Positions 1 through 7,989 of a stretch of 36,470 bases of DNA are shown here, piece after piece; the stretch's first letter is position 1; every line of letters begins with the position of its first letter. Source of the DNA: CAYQSU01 sp964420325. GTDB lineage: Bacteria > Pseudomonadota > Alphaproteobacteria > Rhodospirillales > Defluviicoccaceae. A program made the translations under genes and the position numbers. The DNA lies in assembly GCA_964420325.1 (NCBI GenBank), contig CAYQSU010000033.1:1-36470 (forward strand). Direction: 5' to 3'. A model generated the notes under the pieces. It did not search any database, was not told where the DNA came from, and saw only the letters and a list, made by a program, of their open reading frames with translations.

Positions 1-432
1 GTCCGCCTCGACGGGCGCGGGCCCGGCCGGCCTTGGCGCGGACGCGGGCGGCACCGGCGTCGGCGCCGCCGACGCGTCGAGCGGACCGGACGGCACCCAG
101 GTCCGCTCCATTCTTTCCAGGGCACCGGCGCGGGACGGCCGCGAGGGCGGCGGCGTCGCCGGGACAACGCTCTCCGGCCGGCGGCCGGAAACATGCAGCT
201 CGGAGACCGGGGTCCTCGGGCCGGGCATCCTCAGCCCCTCGGCCGTCGGCAGCGCGTGCCGGCCGGGCGACTGGATGCCGTCGGCTCCGACCACCACCGG
301 GCGGACGTCCGCATCCGCCGGCGTGCGCACCTGCGCCCATCCGGGACCGGAGCCGACAATGCCGAAGATCGCCGCGGCCGACGACAACAGACCCGCGACG
401 GCAAACCGGACTGGTCGGGACCTAACCACCAA
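1..432 (-). CDS. Partial secreted Pro/Ala-rich protein, C-terminus outside window
   Basis: The reverse strand is open from an in-frame TGA just before 432 to the window edge, giving 144 codons with no stop. The start is TTG at 432 or GTG at 429, with AGGAG about 11–14 bases upstream. The protein begins with a basic stretch and a hydrophobic segment ending GPGWAQ, which looks like a Sec signal peptide of about 33 residues. After it comes a low-complexity Pro/Ala/Arg-rich stretch. The gene follows the inositol-monophosphatase gene by 74 bases on the same strand. No domain is visible in the part present. Such a linker often precedes an OmpA-type or other periplasmic domain, but that is only a guess. 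The signal peptide and high third-position GC support a real gene over the overlapping plus-strand frames. Confidence 0.6.
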   Translation of the reverse strand, partial: MVVRSRPVRFAVAGLLSSAAAIFGIVGSGPGWAQVRTPADADVRPVVVGADGIQSPGRHALPTAEGLRMPGPRTPVSELHVSGRRPESVVPATPPPSRPSRAGALERMERTWVPSGPLDASAAPTPVPPASAPRPAGPAPVEAD

Positions 433-506
433 CGAACGCGCTGCTCCTCAGCGAGGAAACCGCCACCGCGGAAGCATAATCAGGGGCTTCGCGGCATACA
501 ACCGGT

Positions 507-1340
507 TTACCCTTGACTCGAGAGTTTGCTCTGCGGCTGCTCAACCGCTCTCGCGTCGGCGATCAGCCCGGACAGCACCGGATGGAGGTCGGTGTTGGCG
601 GCGAGGATGCCGCCGCCCGACAGCATGCCGGGCCCGCCCCCGAGGTCGGAGACGAAGCCGCCGGCCTCGCGGACGAGAACGATGCCCGCTGCCACGTCCC
701 ATGGGTTCAGGCCGTTCTCCCAGAACCCGTCGTAGCGGCCCGCGGCGACGTAGGCGAGGTCGAGGGCCGCCGAGCCGAACCGGCGGACACCGGCGGAGAC
801 CGGCATGACCGCGGCAAGCTGGCGCAGGAACAGCTCGTGGTCGGGCAGGCCGCGAAAGGGAATGCCGGTCGCGAACAGCGATTCGTCGAGGCGCGTGCGC
901 CCCGAGACGCGAATCCGCCGGCCGTTGAGATAGGCCCCGCCGCCCTTCTCCGCGACGTACATCTCGTCGGCGATGGGGGCGTAGATGACCCCGGCGTAGG
1001 GCTCCCCGTCGCGCTCGAGGGCGATGGAGATGGCGAAATGCGGGATGCCGTGCAGGAAGTTGGTCGTGCCGTCGAGCGGATCGACGATCCAGCGGTTGGA
1101 GGTGTCGAGCCCGTCCACCGCGCCGGTCTCCTCCAGCAAGAGGCCGTAGCGGGGCCTGGCCTTGGCGAGCTCGCGGTGCAGCACCTCCTCGGTGCGGCGG
1201 TCGGCCTTGCTGACGAAGTCGGCCGGGCCCTTCCGCGAGACCTGGAGCTGCTCGAGCTCGCCGAAATCGCGGATCAGGCCGCGGGCGGCCTTCAACGCGG
1301 CCCCTGTCATGACGTTGAGCAGCGCCGAGCGCAGGACCAT
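507..1340 (-). CDS. suhB: Inositol monophosphatase family protein (SuhB-like)
   Basis: This 277-residue protein belongs to the Mg-dependent inositol monophosphatase family, which hydrolyses myo-inositol-1-phosphate and related phosphates in the cytoplasm. The metal-binding blocks are intact: Glu70/Glu71 in LLEETG, the signature DPLDGTTNF with Asp87 and Asp90, and Asp215 in NPWDVAAG. Length is normal for the family. The ATG start lies 42 bases after the EF-P stop on the same strand, so co-transcription with efp is likely. Family members also include SuhB, which acts with the Nus antitermination factors, and nucleotide or sugar phosphatases; sequence alone does not decide the substrate. Confidence 0.93.
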   Translation of the reverse strand: MVLRSALLNVMTGAALKAARGLIRDFGELEQLQVSRKGPADFVSKADRRTEEVLHRELAKARPRYGLLLEETGAVDGLDTSNRWIVDPLDGTTNFLHGIPHFAISIALERDGEPYAGVIYAPIADEMYVAEKGGGAYLNGRRIRVSGRTRLDESLFATGIPFRGLPDHELFLRQLAAVMPVSAGVRRFGSAALDLAYVAAGRYDGFWENGLNPWDVAAGIVLVREAGGFVSDLGGGPGMLSGGGILAANTDLHPVLSGLIADARAVEQPQSKLSSQG

Positions 1341-1382
1341 CAGCGCCGCCGTCCGGTCGGCGGCCCCGGCCGGAGGCCGCGA

Positions 1383-1952
1383 TCAATCCTTCGCCCGCTC
1401 AACGTAGGTGCGATCACTCGTGTTGACGACGATGCGCGTGCCGCCCTCGATGTGGGGCGGGACCATGACCCGGATGCCGTTCTCGAGGGTTGCCGGCTTG
1501 TACGACGACGCCGCCGTCTGGCCTCTGACGACGGCCTCCGTCTCGACCACCTCGAGGACGACGGTGTCGGGAAGCTGGACGCCGATCGGCGATCCCTCGT
1601 GGAACTCGATGATCACGTTCATGTTCTCTCTGAGGAACGGGATCTGGTCGTCGCCGATGAACTCGCCGGTCAAGGAGATCTGATCGAAGGTCTCGGTGTC
1701 CATGAACGTATGGCTGTCGCCATCGGCGTAGAGATACTGGAACGGGCGCTGGTCCAGGCGCACCCGCTCGACCGTCTCCGCCGAGCGGAAGCGCTCGTTG
1801 AGCTTGGTGCCGTCGCGGATGTCGCGGAGCTCGACCTGCAGGTAGGCTCCGCCCTTGCCCGGCTGCGTGTGCTGAATGCGCACCGCGCGCCACAGGCGTC
1901 CCTGATGCTCGATGATCATGCCGGGGCGGATGGCGTTGCCGCTGATCTTCAT
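1383..1952 (-). CDS. efp: Translation elongation factor P
   Basis: This 189-residue protein matches EF-P along its full length. EF-P binds between the ribosomal P and E sites and relieves stalling at proline runs. It has an N-terminal KOW-like domain with the loop PGKGGA, and an OB-type C-terminus ending GTRIVVNTSDRTYVERAKD. The modified loop residue is Lys33, so this is the lysine-type EF-P (EpmA/EpmB class) and not the arginine type modified by EarP. No modification enzyme is in this window. The ATG has no strong Shine-Dalgarno sequence; a plausible promoter lies about 40–70 bases upstream. suhB follows closely. Confidence 0.97.
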   Translation of the reverse strand: MKISGNAIRPGMIIEHQGRLWRAVRIQHTQPGKGGAYLQVELRDIRDGTKLNERFRSAETVERVRLDQRPFQYLYADGDSHTFMDTETFDQISLTGEFIGDDQIPFLRENMNVIIEFHEGSPIGVQLPDTVVLEVVETEAVVRGQTAASSYKPATLENGIRVMVPPHIEGGTRIVVNTSDRTYVERAKD

Positions 1953-1991
1953 GGGCTTGGCTGGGTCTCGATCGCGTGCCGTGAGGCGCGG

Positions 1992-2020
1992 AAGCTAGCA
2001 GCTCCGAAGGACGGGGGCAA
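1992..2020 (-). promoter_or_regulatory. Possible sigma-70 promoter for efp
   Basis: Reading leftward, TTGCCC (2020–2015) is followed by 17 bases and TAGCTT (1997–1992), about 40 bases before the efp start. The match to consensus is partial. The gene upstream on the same strand (GGDEF) ends at 2060, so efp may also receive read-through. Confidence 0.4.
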
Positions 2021-2059
2021 CGGGGCGCGAGGACGGCGGCGGTCGTCGCCGCCGGCGGG

Positions 2060-2869
2060 TCACCGGCCGACGACGACGCGATCGCCGGCGGACCGTCGCG
2101 CCCGAGACAGCGCCTCGGCGGCGCGGGCCGCGACCGAGGCGAGGCTGTCGCCCTGGCGATGGGCGATGACGCCGATGGCGAGGCCGATGGTGCCGAGCCC
2201 AGCCGGCGACGGCTGGCCCGGCATCGCCTCGGCGGCCAGGGTCCCGGCGATGCGCCGGGCGACGAGGGCGGCGTTCTCGACGGAGGTCTCCGGCAGGATC
2301 ACGGCGAACTCGTCGCCACCCCACCGGGCGATGATGTCCGCTCCCTTGAGCGACTGGAACAGCACGCGGGCGACGCGTTGCAGGACCTGATCGCCGAGGG
2401 AGCGCCCGCGCTTGTCATTGATCCGCCGGAAGCCGTCGACATCGCAGAGCAGCATGGCGAATGCGTCCCCGCCGCCCGCCCCGGCCAGCATTCCCTCGAT
2501 GAGCGCCTCGCACTTGTGGCGGCTGGCGAGCCCGGTGAGCGGGTCCAGCGACGCCCGCTGCTTGATGCCGGCAAGCTCCTCGTTCATCCGCGTGATGCCG
2601 GCGTCGCAGGACATCAGCGACTTCTCGAAGTCCCGGCTGGAGGCGGCCAACCGGGTGACCTCGAGGCGGATCGCCGAGATGATCTTGGAGATGGTGGCGG
2701 TGGCGCCGTTGCCGGCCCGGTTCGGCATCTCCTCGTCGAGGAACAGGGCGTTGGCGAGCCGGATGGCATCGATCTGGGCAAGCAGCTCGTTGAGCCCGTC
2801 GTTGATCCGACCGGCGATGTGGCGGAGCTCGAGCTGGGTCGAATCCAGGTCCGTGCAAGCTTCGTTCAC
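2060..2869 (-). CDS. GGDEF-domain protein, probable diguanylate cyclase
   Basis: A protein of about 269 residues with an N-terminal helical region (about residues 1–105), then a GGDEF domain beginning SLDPLTGLASRHK. The active-site motif is RWGGDEF (residues 187–191 counted from the GTG at 2878), and the metal-binding region is CDVDGFRRIND. These support synthesis of cyclic di-GMP from two GTP. The product-inhibition I-site, normally RxxD five residues before GGDEF, reads KGAD. No transmembrane segment or known sensor domain is seen, so it is probably cytoplasmic. The start is uncertain: GTG at 2869 has AAGG eight bases upstream and is preferred over GTG at 2878. The frame is open further upstream to 2984 but offers no better start. 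Confidence 0.85.
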   Translation of the reverse strand: MNEACTDLDSTQLELRHIAGRINDGLNELLAQIDAIRLANALFLDEEMPNRAGNGATATISKIISAIRLEVTRLAASSRDFEKSLMSCDAGITRMNEELAGIKQRASLDPLTGLASRHKCEALIEGMLAGAGGGDAFAMLLCDVDGFRRINDKRGRSLGDQVLQRVARVLFQSLKGADIIARWGGDEFAVILPETSVENAALVARRIAGTLAAEAMPGQPSPAGLGTIGLAIGVIAHRQGDSLASVAARAAEALSRARRSAGDRVVVGR

Positions 2870-2991
2870 GACAACCACCTTGCGAGCATGGGCGACGAAG
2901 GTCGGCAGGACCGCTCGCCTGCGGGCCGCAGCATCGCAGAACGGGGTTAAGGTTTGGCTACGCCCGCCCCGGCTCCGCAGCCGTCATGCGC

Positions 2992-3651
2992 TCAGTCCGC
3001 CGCGCCAGCGGACCTTGCCTCGCGCATGATCCTATTGAAGGCGCGAACGGCCGCGGCGGGGCCCTCGGGATCGCCCCACACGCCGGCGCACACCGCGAGG
3101 AAGTCCGCGCCGGCCTCGACCAGCGGCCGGCAGTTGGCGACGGTGATGCCGCCGATGGCGACACACGGCACGGTCACCAGCTCGCTCCACCACGCCAGGA
3201 TCTCGAGCTCGGCCCGGGCCGGCGGGGCCTTGGTGGCCGAGGGAAAGAAGGCGCCGAAGGCGACGTAGTCGGCGCCGGCTTCGGCGGCCTCCAGCGCCAG
3301 GTGACGGGAGCCGTGGCAGGTCACGCCGACGATCGCGTCGGACCCGACGATGGCGCGGGCCTCTCGGCAGGAGACATCGGCCTGCCCGACGTGCACGCCG
3401 TCGCATCCGAGCTCGGCCGCGAGGTCGGCACGGTCGTTGAGGATGAAGGCGATGTCCCGGTCCTGGACGAGCGGACGAAGCACCTCGCAGGTGTCGCGGA
3501 TGTCCGCGTCTGCGGCGTCCTTGAGGCGAAGCTGGACCGCGGCGACGTCGCCCGCGTCGAGCGCTGCGGTGAGAAGGCGCGAAAACGCCGCCGCATCGAG
3601 ACGCGGCGGCGTGATGAGGTAGAGTCGGCAGCGCTGACGCCCGGCCTTCAC
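2992..3651 (-). CDS. thiE: Thiamine phosphate synthase
   Basis: A 219-residue TIM-barrel enzyme that joins HMP pyrophosphate and thiazole phosphate to make thiamine monophosphate. Recognisable blocks are RLYLITPP (9–16), VQLRLKD (39–45), ILNDRADLAAELGCDGVHVGQ (70–90), GVTCHGS (109–115), ADYVAFGAFFPSATK (128–141) and the phosphate-binding VAIGGIT (164–170). The GTG start overlaps the aldolase stop as GTGA, indicating translational coupling. The QLRLKD block differs slightly from the common QLREK but is within family variation. No other thi genes are nearby. Confidence 0.92.
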   Translation of the reverse strand: MKAGRQRCRLYLITPPRLDAAAFSRLLTAALDAGDVAAVQLRLKDAADADIRDTCEVLRPLVQDRDIAFILNDRADLAAELGCDGVHVGQADVSCREARAIVGSDAIVGVTCHGSRHLALEAAEAGADYVAFGAFFPSATKAPPARAELEILAWWSELVTVPCVAIGGITVANCRPLVEAGADFLAVCAGVWGDPEGPAAAVRAFNRIMREARSAGAAD

Positions 3652-4604
3652 TCGGCGGCTTTGGGCATCGCTGCCTCTTCCTTGCCGAGATAGATGGCGA
3701 CGATGCGGTTCAGCATGTCCAGCGCCTCGTCGCGCGGCCGCTGGAAGGTGTTGCGGCCGATGATCGAGCCGTTGCCGCCGCCGTCGCGGATGTCGCGCGC
3801 ATCCTGGTACACCTGGTCCGCTCCCTTCTTGGCGCCGCCCGAGAACACCACGATCCGCCGGCCGTTGAACGCCGCCTGCATGCAATGGCGAACGCGGGCG
3901 GCCTGGGTCGAGATGTCGATGCCCTGGGCCTCGTAGACCTTGCGCGACTCGTCCTGCTCGACGTCGGCGGCCGGAAGCTTGATCTTGATGATGTGCGCGC
4001 CGAGCAGCGCCGCCATGTGGCAGGCGTAGACGCCGATGTCGACCGCGAGTTCGCCCGTCTTCGACAGCGTGCCGCCGCGCGGGTACGACCAGATGACGGT
4101 GCACACGCCCTTGGACGCCGCCTCGCGCCGCATCTCCCGGATCTCCTCCATCATCTCGAAGGCGTCGTCGGAGCCGGGATAGATGGTGAATCCGATGGCG
4201 GCGCAGCCGAGCCTCACCGCGTCGTCCACCGACGCGGTAATCGCCTGGCTCGGCGCCTCCTTGCTGCGATAGAGGGTGTTCGAGCTGTTGACCTTGAGGA
4301 TGAAGGGGATCTGTCCCGCATAGCTGTCGGCCACCTGCTCGATCATGCCGAGCGGCGAGGCATAGGCGTTGAGGCCGGCATCGACGGCGAGCCGGCAGTG
4401 GTATTCGGGATCATAGCCGTCGGGGTTCGGGGCGAAGCTGCGATGGGGCCCGTGCTCGAAACCCTGATCGACGGGCAGGATGACCATCTTGCCGGTGCCG
4501 CCAAGTTTGCCCGTGCAGAGGATCCGCGCCAGGTTCGCCTTGGTTCCCGGATTGTCGCTCTCGTAGTTCGCGAGGATGTTCTTGACCGTTCTGGTAACTC
4601 TCAT
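3648..4604 (-). CDS. Class I fructose-bisphosphate aldolase (DhnA/FbaB type)
   Basis: A 318-residue Schiff-base aldolase of the DhnA/archaeal-type class I family, which cleaves fructose-1,6-bisphosphate to two triose phosphates. Key segments are MVILPVDQGFEHGP (40–53), the HIIKIKLP strand carrying the likely Schiff-base lysine (207 or 209), VVFSGGAKKGADQV, and GNGSIIGRNTFQRP for phosphate binding. The ATG at 4604 is preferred over one 57 bases upstream because GGAG lies eight bases before it and the protein then starts at the conserved RVTRTVKNILANYES. It is co-directional with gap upstream and coupled to thiE downstream. Unusually, pgk is absent between gap and this gene. Confidence 0.94.
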   Translation of the reverse strand: MRVTRTVKNILANYESDNPGTKANLARILCTGKLGGTGKMVILPVDQGFEHGPHRSFAPNPDGYDPEYHCRLAVDAGLNAYASPLGMIEQVADSYAGQIPFILKVNSSNTLYRSKEAPSQAITASVDDAVRLGCAAIGFTIYPGSDDAFEMMEEIREMRREAASKGVCTVIWSYPRGGTLSKTGELAVDIGVYACHMAALLGAHIIKIKLPAADVEQDESRKVYEAQGIDISTQAARVRHCMQAAFNGRRIVVFSGGAKKGADQVYQDARDIRDGGGNGSIIGRNTFQRPRDEALDMLNRIVAIYLGKEEAAMPKAAE

Positions 4605-4712
4605 GACCCATTCTCCCAGTTTGCGAAGGAAGCTCTCGGGCGGTGACGCCGCGCGGCGCATGGTGGCACATCCGGCCTCGCCTTGGCAACTCGGGTCCTG
4701 GCCCGGGATCGA

Positions 4713-5138
4713 TCATTTCAGGGTCGCGGCGAGCCAGTTTCGACACGCAGCGGCGGGGTTTTCGCGGTCGAGTAGATCGAGGGCCGGGGCAGGATCGTCG
4801 TCCACGACGGCCCCGTAGCGGGCACCGATGTCGGCCACCCGCGCCCGGGTCTCGGCCGGCAGGTCGACCCGGACGCTTTCGATGCCGTGGCGAAACGCCG
4901 AAAGCGCATGGCCCGGGCTGTCGCCGCAATCCAGCACGGCCCGGCATCGCGCCAGGGGGAATTCGGCACGTGCTGCGGAGATGATCGCGCGGAACACGGC
5001 GGGGCCGAGGTGGGCATGGGCCCCGGGCGCGCTGCGAAGGGTCACGCCGACGTCGAGCTCGCTTGCCGCCGCCAGCGCCGCCCGTGCGTGGTCGAGGTGA
5101 TGAACGATGATCGCCTTGTGCCGGGCCGACGAGCCCAT
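4713..5138 (-). CDS. Conserved hypothetical protein between gap and aldolase
   Basis: A 141-residue Ala-rich protein with no domain I can name. It opens with KAIIVHHLDHARAALAAASE, then VTLRSAPGAHAHLGPAVFRAI, CRAVLDCGDSPGHALSAFRHG, VRVDLPAETRARVADI and a C-terminal segment ALDLLDRENPAAACRNWL. The alternating strand/helix pattern suggests a small cytoplasmic alpha/beta fold. I recall similar short proteins at this place in other Rhodospirillales, but cannot confirm that here. It lies behind the gap terminator and 108 bases before the aldolase, so it may be read with the aldolase. Confidence 0.72.
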   Translation of the reverse strand: MGSSARHKAIIVHHLDHARAALAAASELDVGVTLRSAPGAHAHLGPAVFRAIISAARAEFPLARCRAVLDCGDSPGHALSAFRHGIESVRVDLPAETRARVADIGARYGAVVDDDPAPALDLLDRENPAAACRNWLAATLK

Positions 5139-5172
5139 GGATCGCTGCCGATCGTCTCGTGGCCGTTCGCCT

Positions 5173-5210
5173 GAAAGAACGAGGGGCGGGCCCGTCGGCG
5201 GCCCGCCCCT
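5173..5210 (-). terminator. Rho-independent-type terminator after gap
   Basis: A perfect 11-base-pair GC stem is formed by AGGGGCGGGCC (5182–5192) and GGCCCGCCCCT (5200–5210) with a 7-base loop. In the leftward direction it is followed by GTTCTTTC. It lies 28 bases after the gap stop and before the 141-residue gene, so it should end or attenuate gap transcription. Confidence 0.8.
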
Positions 5211-5237
5211 CCTCGCACTTGGCCGTGCGATCCCGGC

Positions 5238-6242
5238 TTACAGGCGCGCGAACGCCGTCGAGGTATCGGACATCCGGTGGGAGAAGCCCCACTCGTTGTC
5301 GTACCAGGCGACGATCCGGACAAGCTGACCGTCGACCACCTGGGTCTGCGTTCCGTCGAAGATCGAGCTGTGCGGATCATGGTTGAAGTCGATCGAGACG
5401 AGAGGCTCGGTGTTGTAGGCCATGACCCCCTTGAGGTCGCCTTTCGCGGCCGCCTCGATGGCGTCGTTGACCTCCTTGACCGTGGTCGACTTCTTCGAGA
5501 TGAACACGAGGTCGACCACCGAGACGTTCGGGGTCGGCACGCGAATGGCCGAGCCGTCGAGCTTCCCGGCGAGCTCGGGAAGGACGAGGCCGACGGCGCG
5601 CGCGGCACCGGTCGTCGTCGGGATCATCGACAAGGCCGCGCCGCGGGCCCGGCGCAGGTCCGAGTGCAGGGTGTCGACGATGCGCTGATCGCCGGTATAG
5701 GCGTGGATGGTGGTCATGTACCCCTTCTCCACGCCGATCGTCTTGTTCAGCACGAAGACCGGCGGCGCCAGGCAGTTGGTGGTGCACGACGCGTTGGAAA
5801 TGACCTTGTGCGCGCCCGTCAGGCTCTTGTGGTTGACGCCATAGACGATGGTGGCATCGGCGCCCTTGGACGGAGCCGAGACGATGACCTTCGGCGCGCC
5901 GGCGGCGAGATGCACCGCCGCCTTGTCGCGATCGGAGAACCGCCCGGTGCACTCCCACACCACGTCGACGCCGAGATCGCCCCACGGCAGCTTCTTGGGG
6001 TCCGGCTCCTTCAGCACCCGAACCTTCTTGCCGTCGACGGTCATGCTGTCGTCGCCGGCGACGACGGTACCGGGATAGGTGCCGTGGACGGAGTCGTACT
6101 TGAGAAGATGCGCATTCGTTGCAACGGAGCCGAGATCGTTGACGGCCACGAACTCGACGTCGTTGCGGCGGGCCTCCATCGCCGCGCGCAAGGCCAAGCG
6201 GCCAATGCGGCCGAAGCCATTGATTCCAACCCGAACCGCCAT
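5238..6242 (-). CDS. gap: Glyceraldehyde-3-phosphate dehydrogenase, type I
   Basis: A 334-residue glycolytic enzyme oxidising glyceraldehyde-3-phosphate to 1,3-bisphosphoglycerate. The N-terminal Rossmann motif is VGINGFGRIGR (5–15). The catalytic site is ASCTTNC with Cys153, paired with His180 in TTIHAYTGDQ. The C-terminal WYDNEWGFSHRM is typical. The start codon is preceded by a strong AGGAGGT. It is transcribed divergently from the solute-binding protein gene at 6592 and is followed by a strong terminator. The residues after the first NAD-binding strand (VNDLG) suggest NAD preference, but this was not tested. Confidence 0.97.
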   Translation of the reverse strand: MAVRVGINGFGRIGRLALRAAMEARRNDVEFVAVNDLGSVATNAHLLKYDSVHGTYPGTVVAGDDSMTVDGKKVRVLKEPDPKKLPWGDLGVDVVWECTGRFSDRDKAAVHLAAGAPKVIVSAPSKGADATIVYGVNHKSLTGAHKVISNASCTTNCLAPPVFVLNKTIGVEKGYMTTIHAYTGDQRIVDTLHSDLRRARGAALSMIPTTTGAARAVGLVLPELAGKLDGSAIRVPTPNVSVVDLVFISKKSTTVKEVNDAIEAAAKGDLKGVMAYNTEPLVSIDFNHDPHSSIFDGTQTQVVDGQLVRIVAWYDNEWGFSHRMSDTSTAFARL

Positions 6243-6591
6243 TCGTTACCTCCTCTGGTAGATCAAGTCTGTTGAAGTCCCCTGCCGGGCGGTCGCACCA
6301 CCCGTCCCGCCAGCCGACACGGAGCGGGCCAACTCTGGGCACAAAGGGCTGTTGGACCCCCGCACAATCGTCCGAAAGGCGGGGGGGCGTCAACGCATTT
6401 TTGGCCCGCGCGGTCGCGGGCACGAGGGAGGGCCGGGTTGCGAACCACCCGCCGGATCGGTGCCGCCTTCGAGCGCTCCGACGGAGCCTTGGATTTTCCT
6501 CTCGGCGAGTGCCGGGCCTTGCCGCGCCGCCCAAGTCGTGAGAAACAAGGCCTTCGCTCCGACGGCAAGGACGGCGAGGGGAGGGAGGGGG
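6243..6591. other. 349-base divergent intergenic region, gap / solute-binding protein
   Basis: No convincing gene is seen here. It must hold the leftward gap promoter and a rightward signal for the solute-binding protein. The right end has a purine-rich GGGAGGGAGGGGG Shine-Dalgarno tract. A run of seven G (6381–6387) adjoins the possible gap -35 element. Confidence 0.6.
6364..6393 (-). promoter_or_regulatory. Possible gap promoter
   Basis: Reading leftward, TTGACG (6393–6388) is followed by 18 bases and GATTGT (6369–6364). The -35 is good and the -10 weak. This would give a leader of about 115 bases before the gap ATG. Confidence 0.35.
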
Positions 6592-7440
6592 ATGAAGATC
6601 GTTGCACTGCGCTGCGTCTGGATGGCGTTCGCCCTCGCCGTGGCGACGGCGGGAGGGACGGGGGAGGCCCTGGCCGGCGCCACCCTCGAGGCGGCACGGG
6701 CGCGCGGCTCGGTGGTCGTCGCCGCGGTGCCGGACGAGTTGCCGCTCGCCGCGCGCGGCGCCGACGGCCGGCTCGAGGGGTTCGACATCGAGGTGGCGGA
6801 GGAGATCGGGCGGCGGCTCGGTCTCCCCGTGACGTTCGTGACGCCGGCCTGGTCCGACATCCTCGCGGGCGACTGGGGCGGGCGCTGGGACCTGAGCGTC
6901 AGCTCGATCACCCCGACCGAGGCGCGCGCCCGCTTCCTCGATTTTCCCTCGGTGTACCGTTACGACGCCGTCGTCGTCGTCGCGCACATCGACAACCAGA
7001 CGATCGCCACGCCGGCGGACGCGTCCGGGCGCCGCGTCGGCGTCAAGGCGGGCACCACCTTCGAGCGCTACCTGCGGCGGGATCTCGAGATCTTCGCCGG
7101 TGAGCGGGGCTTCGAGTACGTCATCGACCAGCCGCAGATCCGAACGTACCTCGACAAGGGGGACGCCGTGGCGGCGCTGTCCCGCGGCGACGGCGTCGAG
7201 CTCGATGCCGTCGTCACCTCGTTCGCGACCGCCCGGAGCGCCATCGGCGCGGGGGCTCCGATCCGCATTCTCCCCGGATTCCTGTTCTGGGAGCCGGTGG
7301 CCGTGGCCATCGCCAAGGCCGACCCGGAGTGGGCGGCCGCCATCGACGGCGCCGTCTCGGAGATGCTCGCCGACGGCACGCTGTCCCGGCTGTCCGCGGC
7401 CTGGTTCGGGATGGACATGACGGATCCGATGATGCGCTGA
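6592..7440 (+). CDS. Family 3 solute-binding protein of an amino-acid-type ABC transporter
   Basis: A 282-residue periplasmic protein with a signal peptide (hydrophobic core about residues 8–22, cleavage near ALAG). The SBP_bac_3 fold shows in LEGFDIEVAEEIGRRLGLPVTFV, DLSVSSITPTEARARFLDFPSVY and RVGVKAGTTFERYL. Such proteins deliver polar amino acids or opines to a PAAT importer. The start is the ATG after a strong purine-rich Shine-Dalgarno tract. No cognate permease or ATPase gene is adjacent, so it is an orphan here. The two Asp/Arg ligand positions of classic amino-acid binders were not checked, so the ligand is unknown. Confidence 0.9.
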   Translation: MKIVALRCVWMAFALAVATAGGTGEALAGATLEAARARGSVVVAAVPDELPLAARGADGRLEGFDIEVAEEIGRRLGLPVTFVTPAWSDILAGDWGGRWDLSVSSITPTEARARFLDFPSVYRYDAVVVVAHIDNQTIATPADASGRRVGVKAGTTFERYLRRDLEIFAGERGFEYVIDQPQIRTYLDKGDAVAALSRGDGVELDAVVTSFATARSAIGAGAPIRILPGFLFWEPVAVAIAKADPEWAAAIDGAVSEMLADGTLSRLSAAWFGMDMTDPMMR

Positions 7441-7544
7441 CCGCCTCGACGCCGGCTCGCTTGCGCGTCAATCAGAATTCCCTAATATGCAGGAACGCGG
7501 GCGTGGCGTAACGGGCGGTGGATCCTGCCCCGGGAGGTGTCGTG

Positions 7545-7895
7545 ATGGCCGATAAGAACTACCCGGAGATCGTCAAGCATCTGTCCGGGGTGATGCGCGA
7601 TCTGAACAAGGGGATGCCGGAGGCCTGGCAGGGCTTCGTCAAGCTTGCCGATGCTGCCAAGGCGCAGGGCGCGCTCGATCCCAAGATGAAGGAGTTGATG
7701 GCGACCGCGATCTCCATCTCGCTCCGCTGCGACGGCTGCATCGGCTTCCATGTCCGCGGCGCGATCCGTCATGGCGCCAGCCGCGAGGAGATGATGGAGA
7801 CCATTGCCGTCGCCATCATGATGAACGGCGGGCCGGCGACCGTCTACGGCGCGTACGCGCTCGAGGCCTACGACCAGTTCGCCGACGGCGGCTGA
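7545..7895 (+). CDS. Carboxymuconolactone decarboxylase / AhpD-like protein
   Basis: A 116-residue all-helical protein of the CMD/AhpD-like family. The redox motif CDGC (Cys62, Cys65) followed by His69 in CIGFHVRGAIRHGAS is the AhpD-like signature, so a thiol-dependent peroxidase or reductase role is more likely than decarboxylation. The ATG at 7545 has GGGAGG nine bases upstream. It lies 104 bases after the solute-binding protein gene and could be read with it. A terminator belonging to the convergent gene follows. Family members act as small oligomers in the cytoplasm; the partner is not identified here. Confidence 0.9.
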   Translation: MADKNYPEIVKHLSGVMRDLNKGMPEAWQGFVKLADAAKAQGALDPKMKELMATAISISLRCDGCIGFHVRGAIRHGASREEMMETIAVAIMMNGGPATVYGAYALEAYDQFADGG

Positions 7896-7928
7896 CCCCG
7901 GGCCCGCTGGCCGATTTCCTCCGCCAGG

Positions 7929-7964
7929 AAAAAAACAAGAAGGCCCCGGCGAGATGCCGGGGCC
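7929..7964 (-). terminator. Rho-independent terminator after Bax-inhibitor-1 gene
   Basis: A perfect 9-base-pair stem, GGCCCCGGC (7942–7950) with GCCGGGGCC (7956–7964), has a 5-base loop. In the leftward direction it is followed by a T-rich stretch ending in seven T (7935–7929). It lies between the convergent 3' ends at 7895 and 7990. Confidence 0.88.
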
Positions 7965-7989
7965 GAGGAGGAGGAGGCGTACCGAACGG

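Noticed and set aside
513..2390. 625-codon plus-strand open frame
   Set aside because: It is antisense to the inositol-monophosphatase, EF-P and part of the GGDEF gene; its protein shows no family motifs and arises from high GC content.
4605..4661. Upstream ATG at 4661 for the aldolase
   Set aside because: It would add 19 non-conserved residues, and the ATG at 4604 has a well-placed GGAG.
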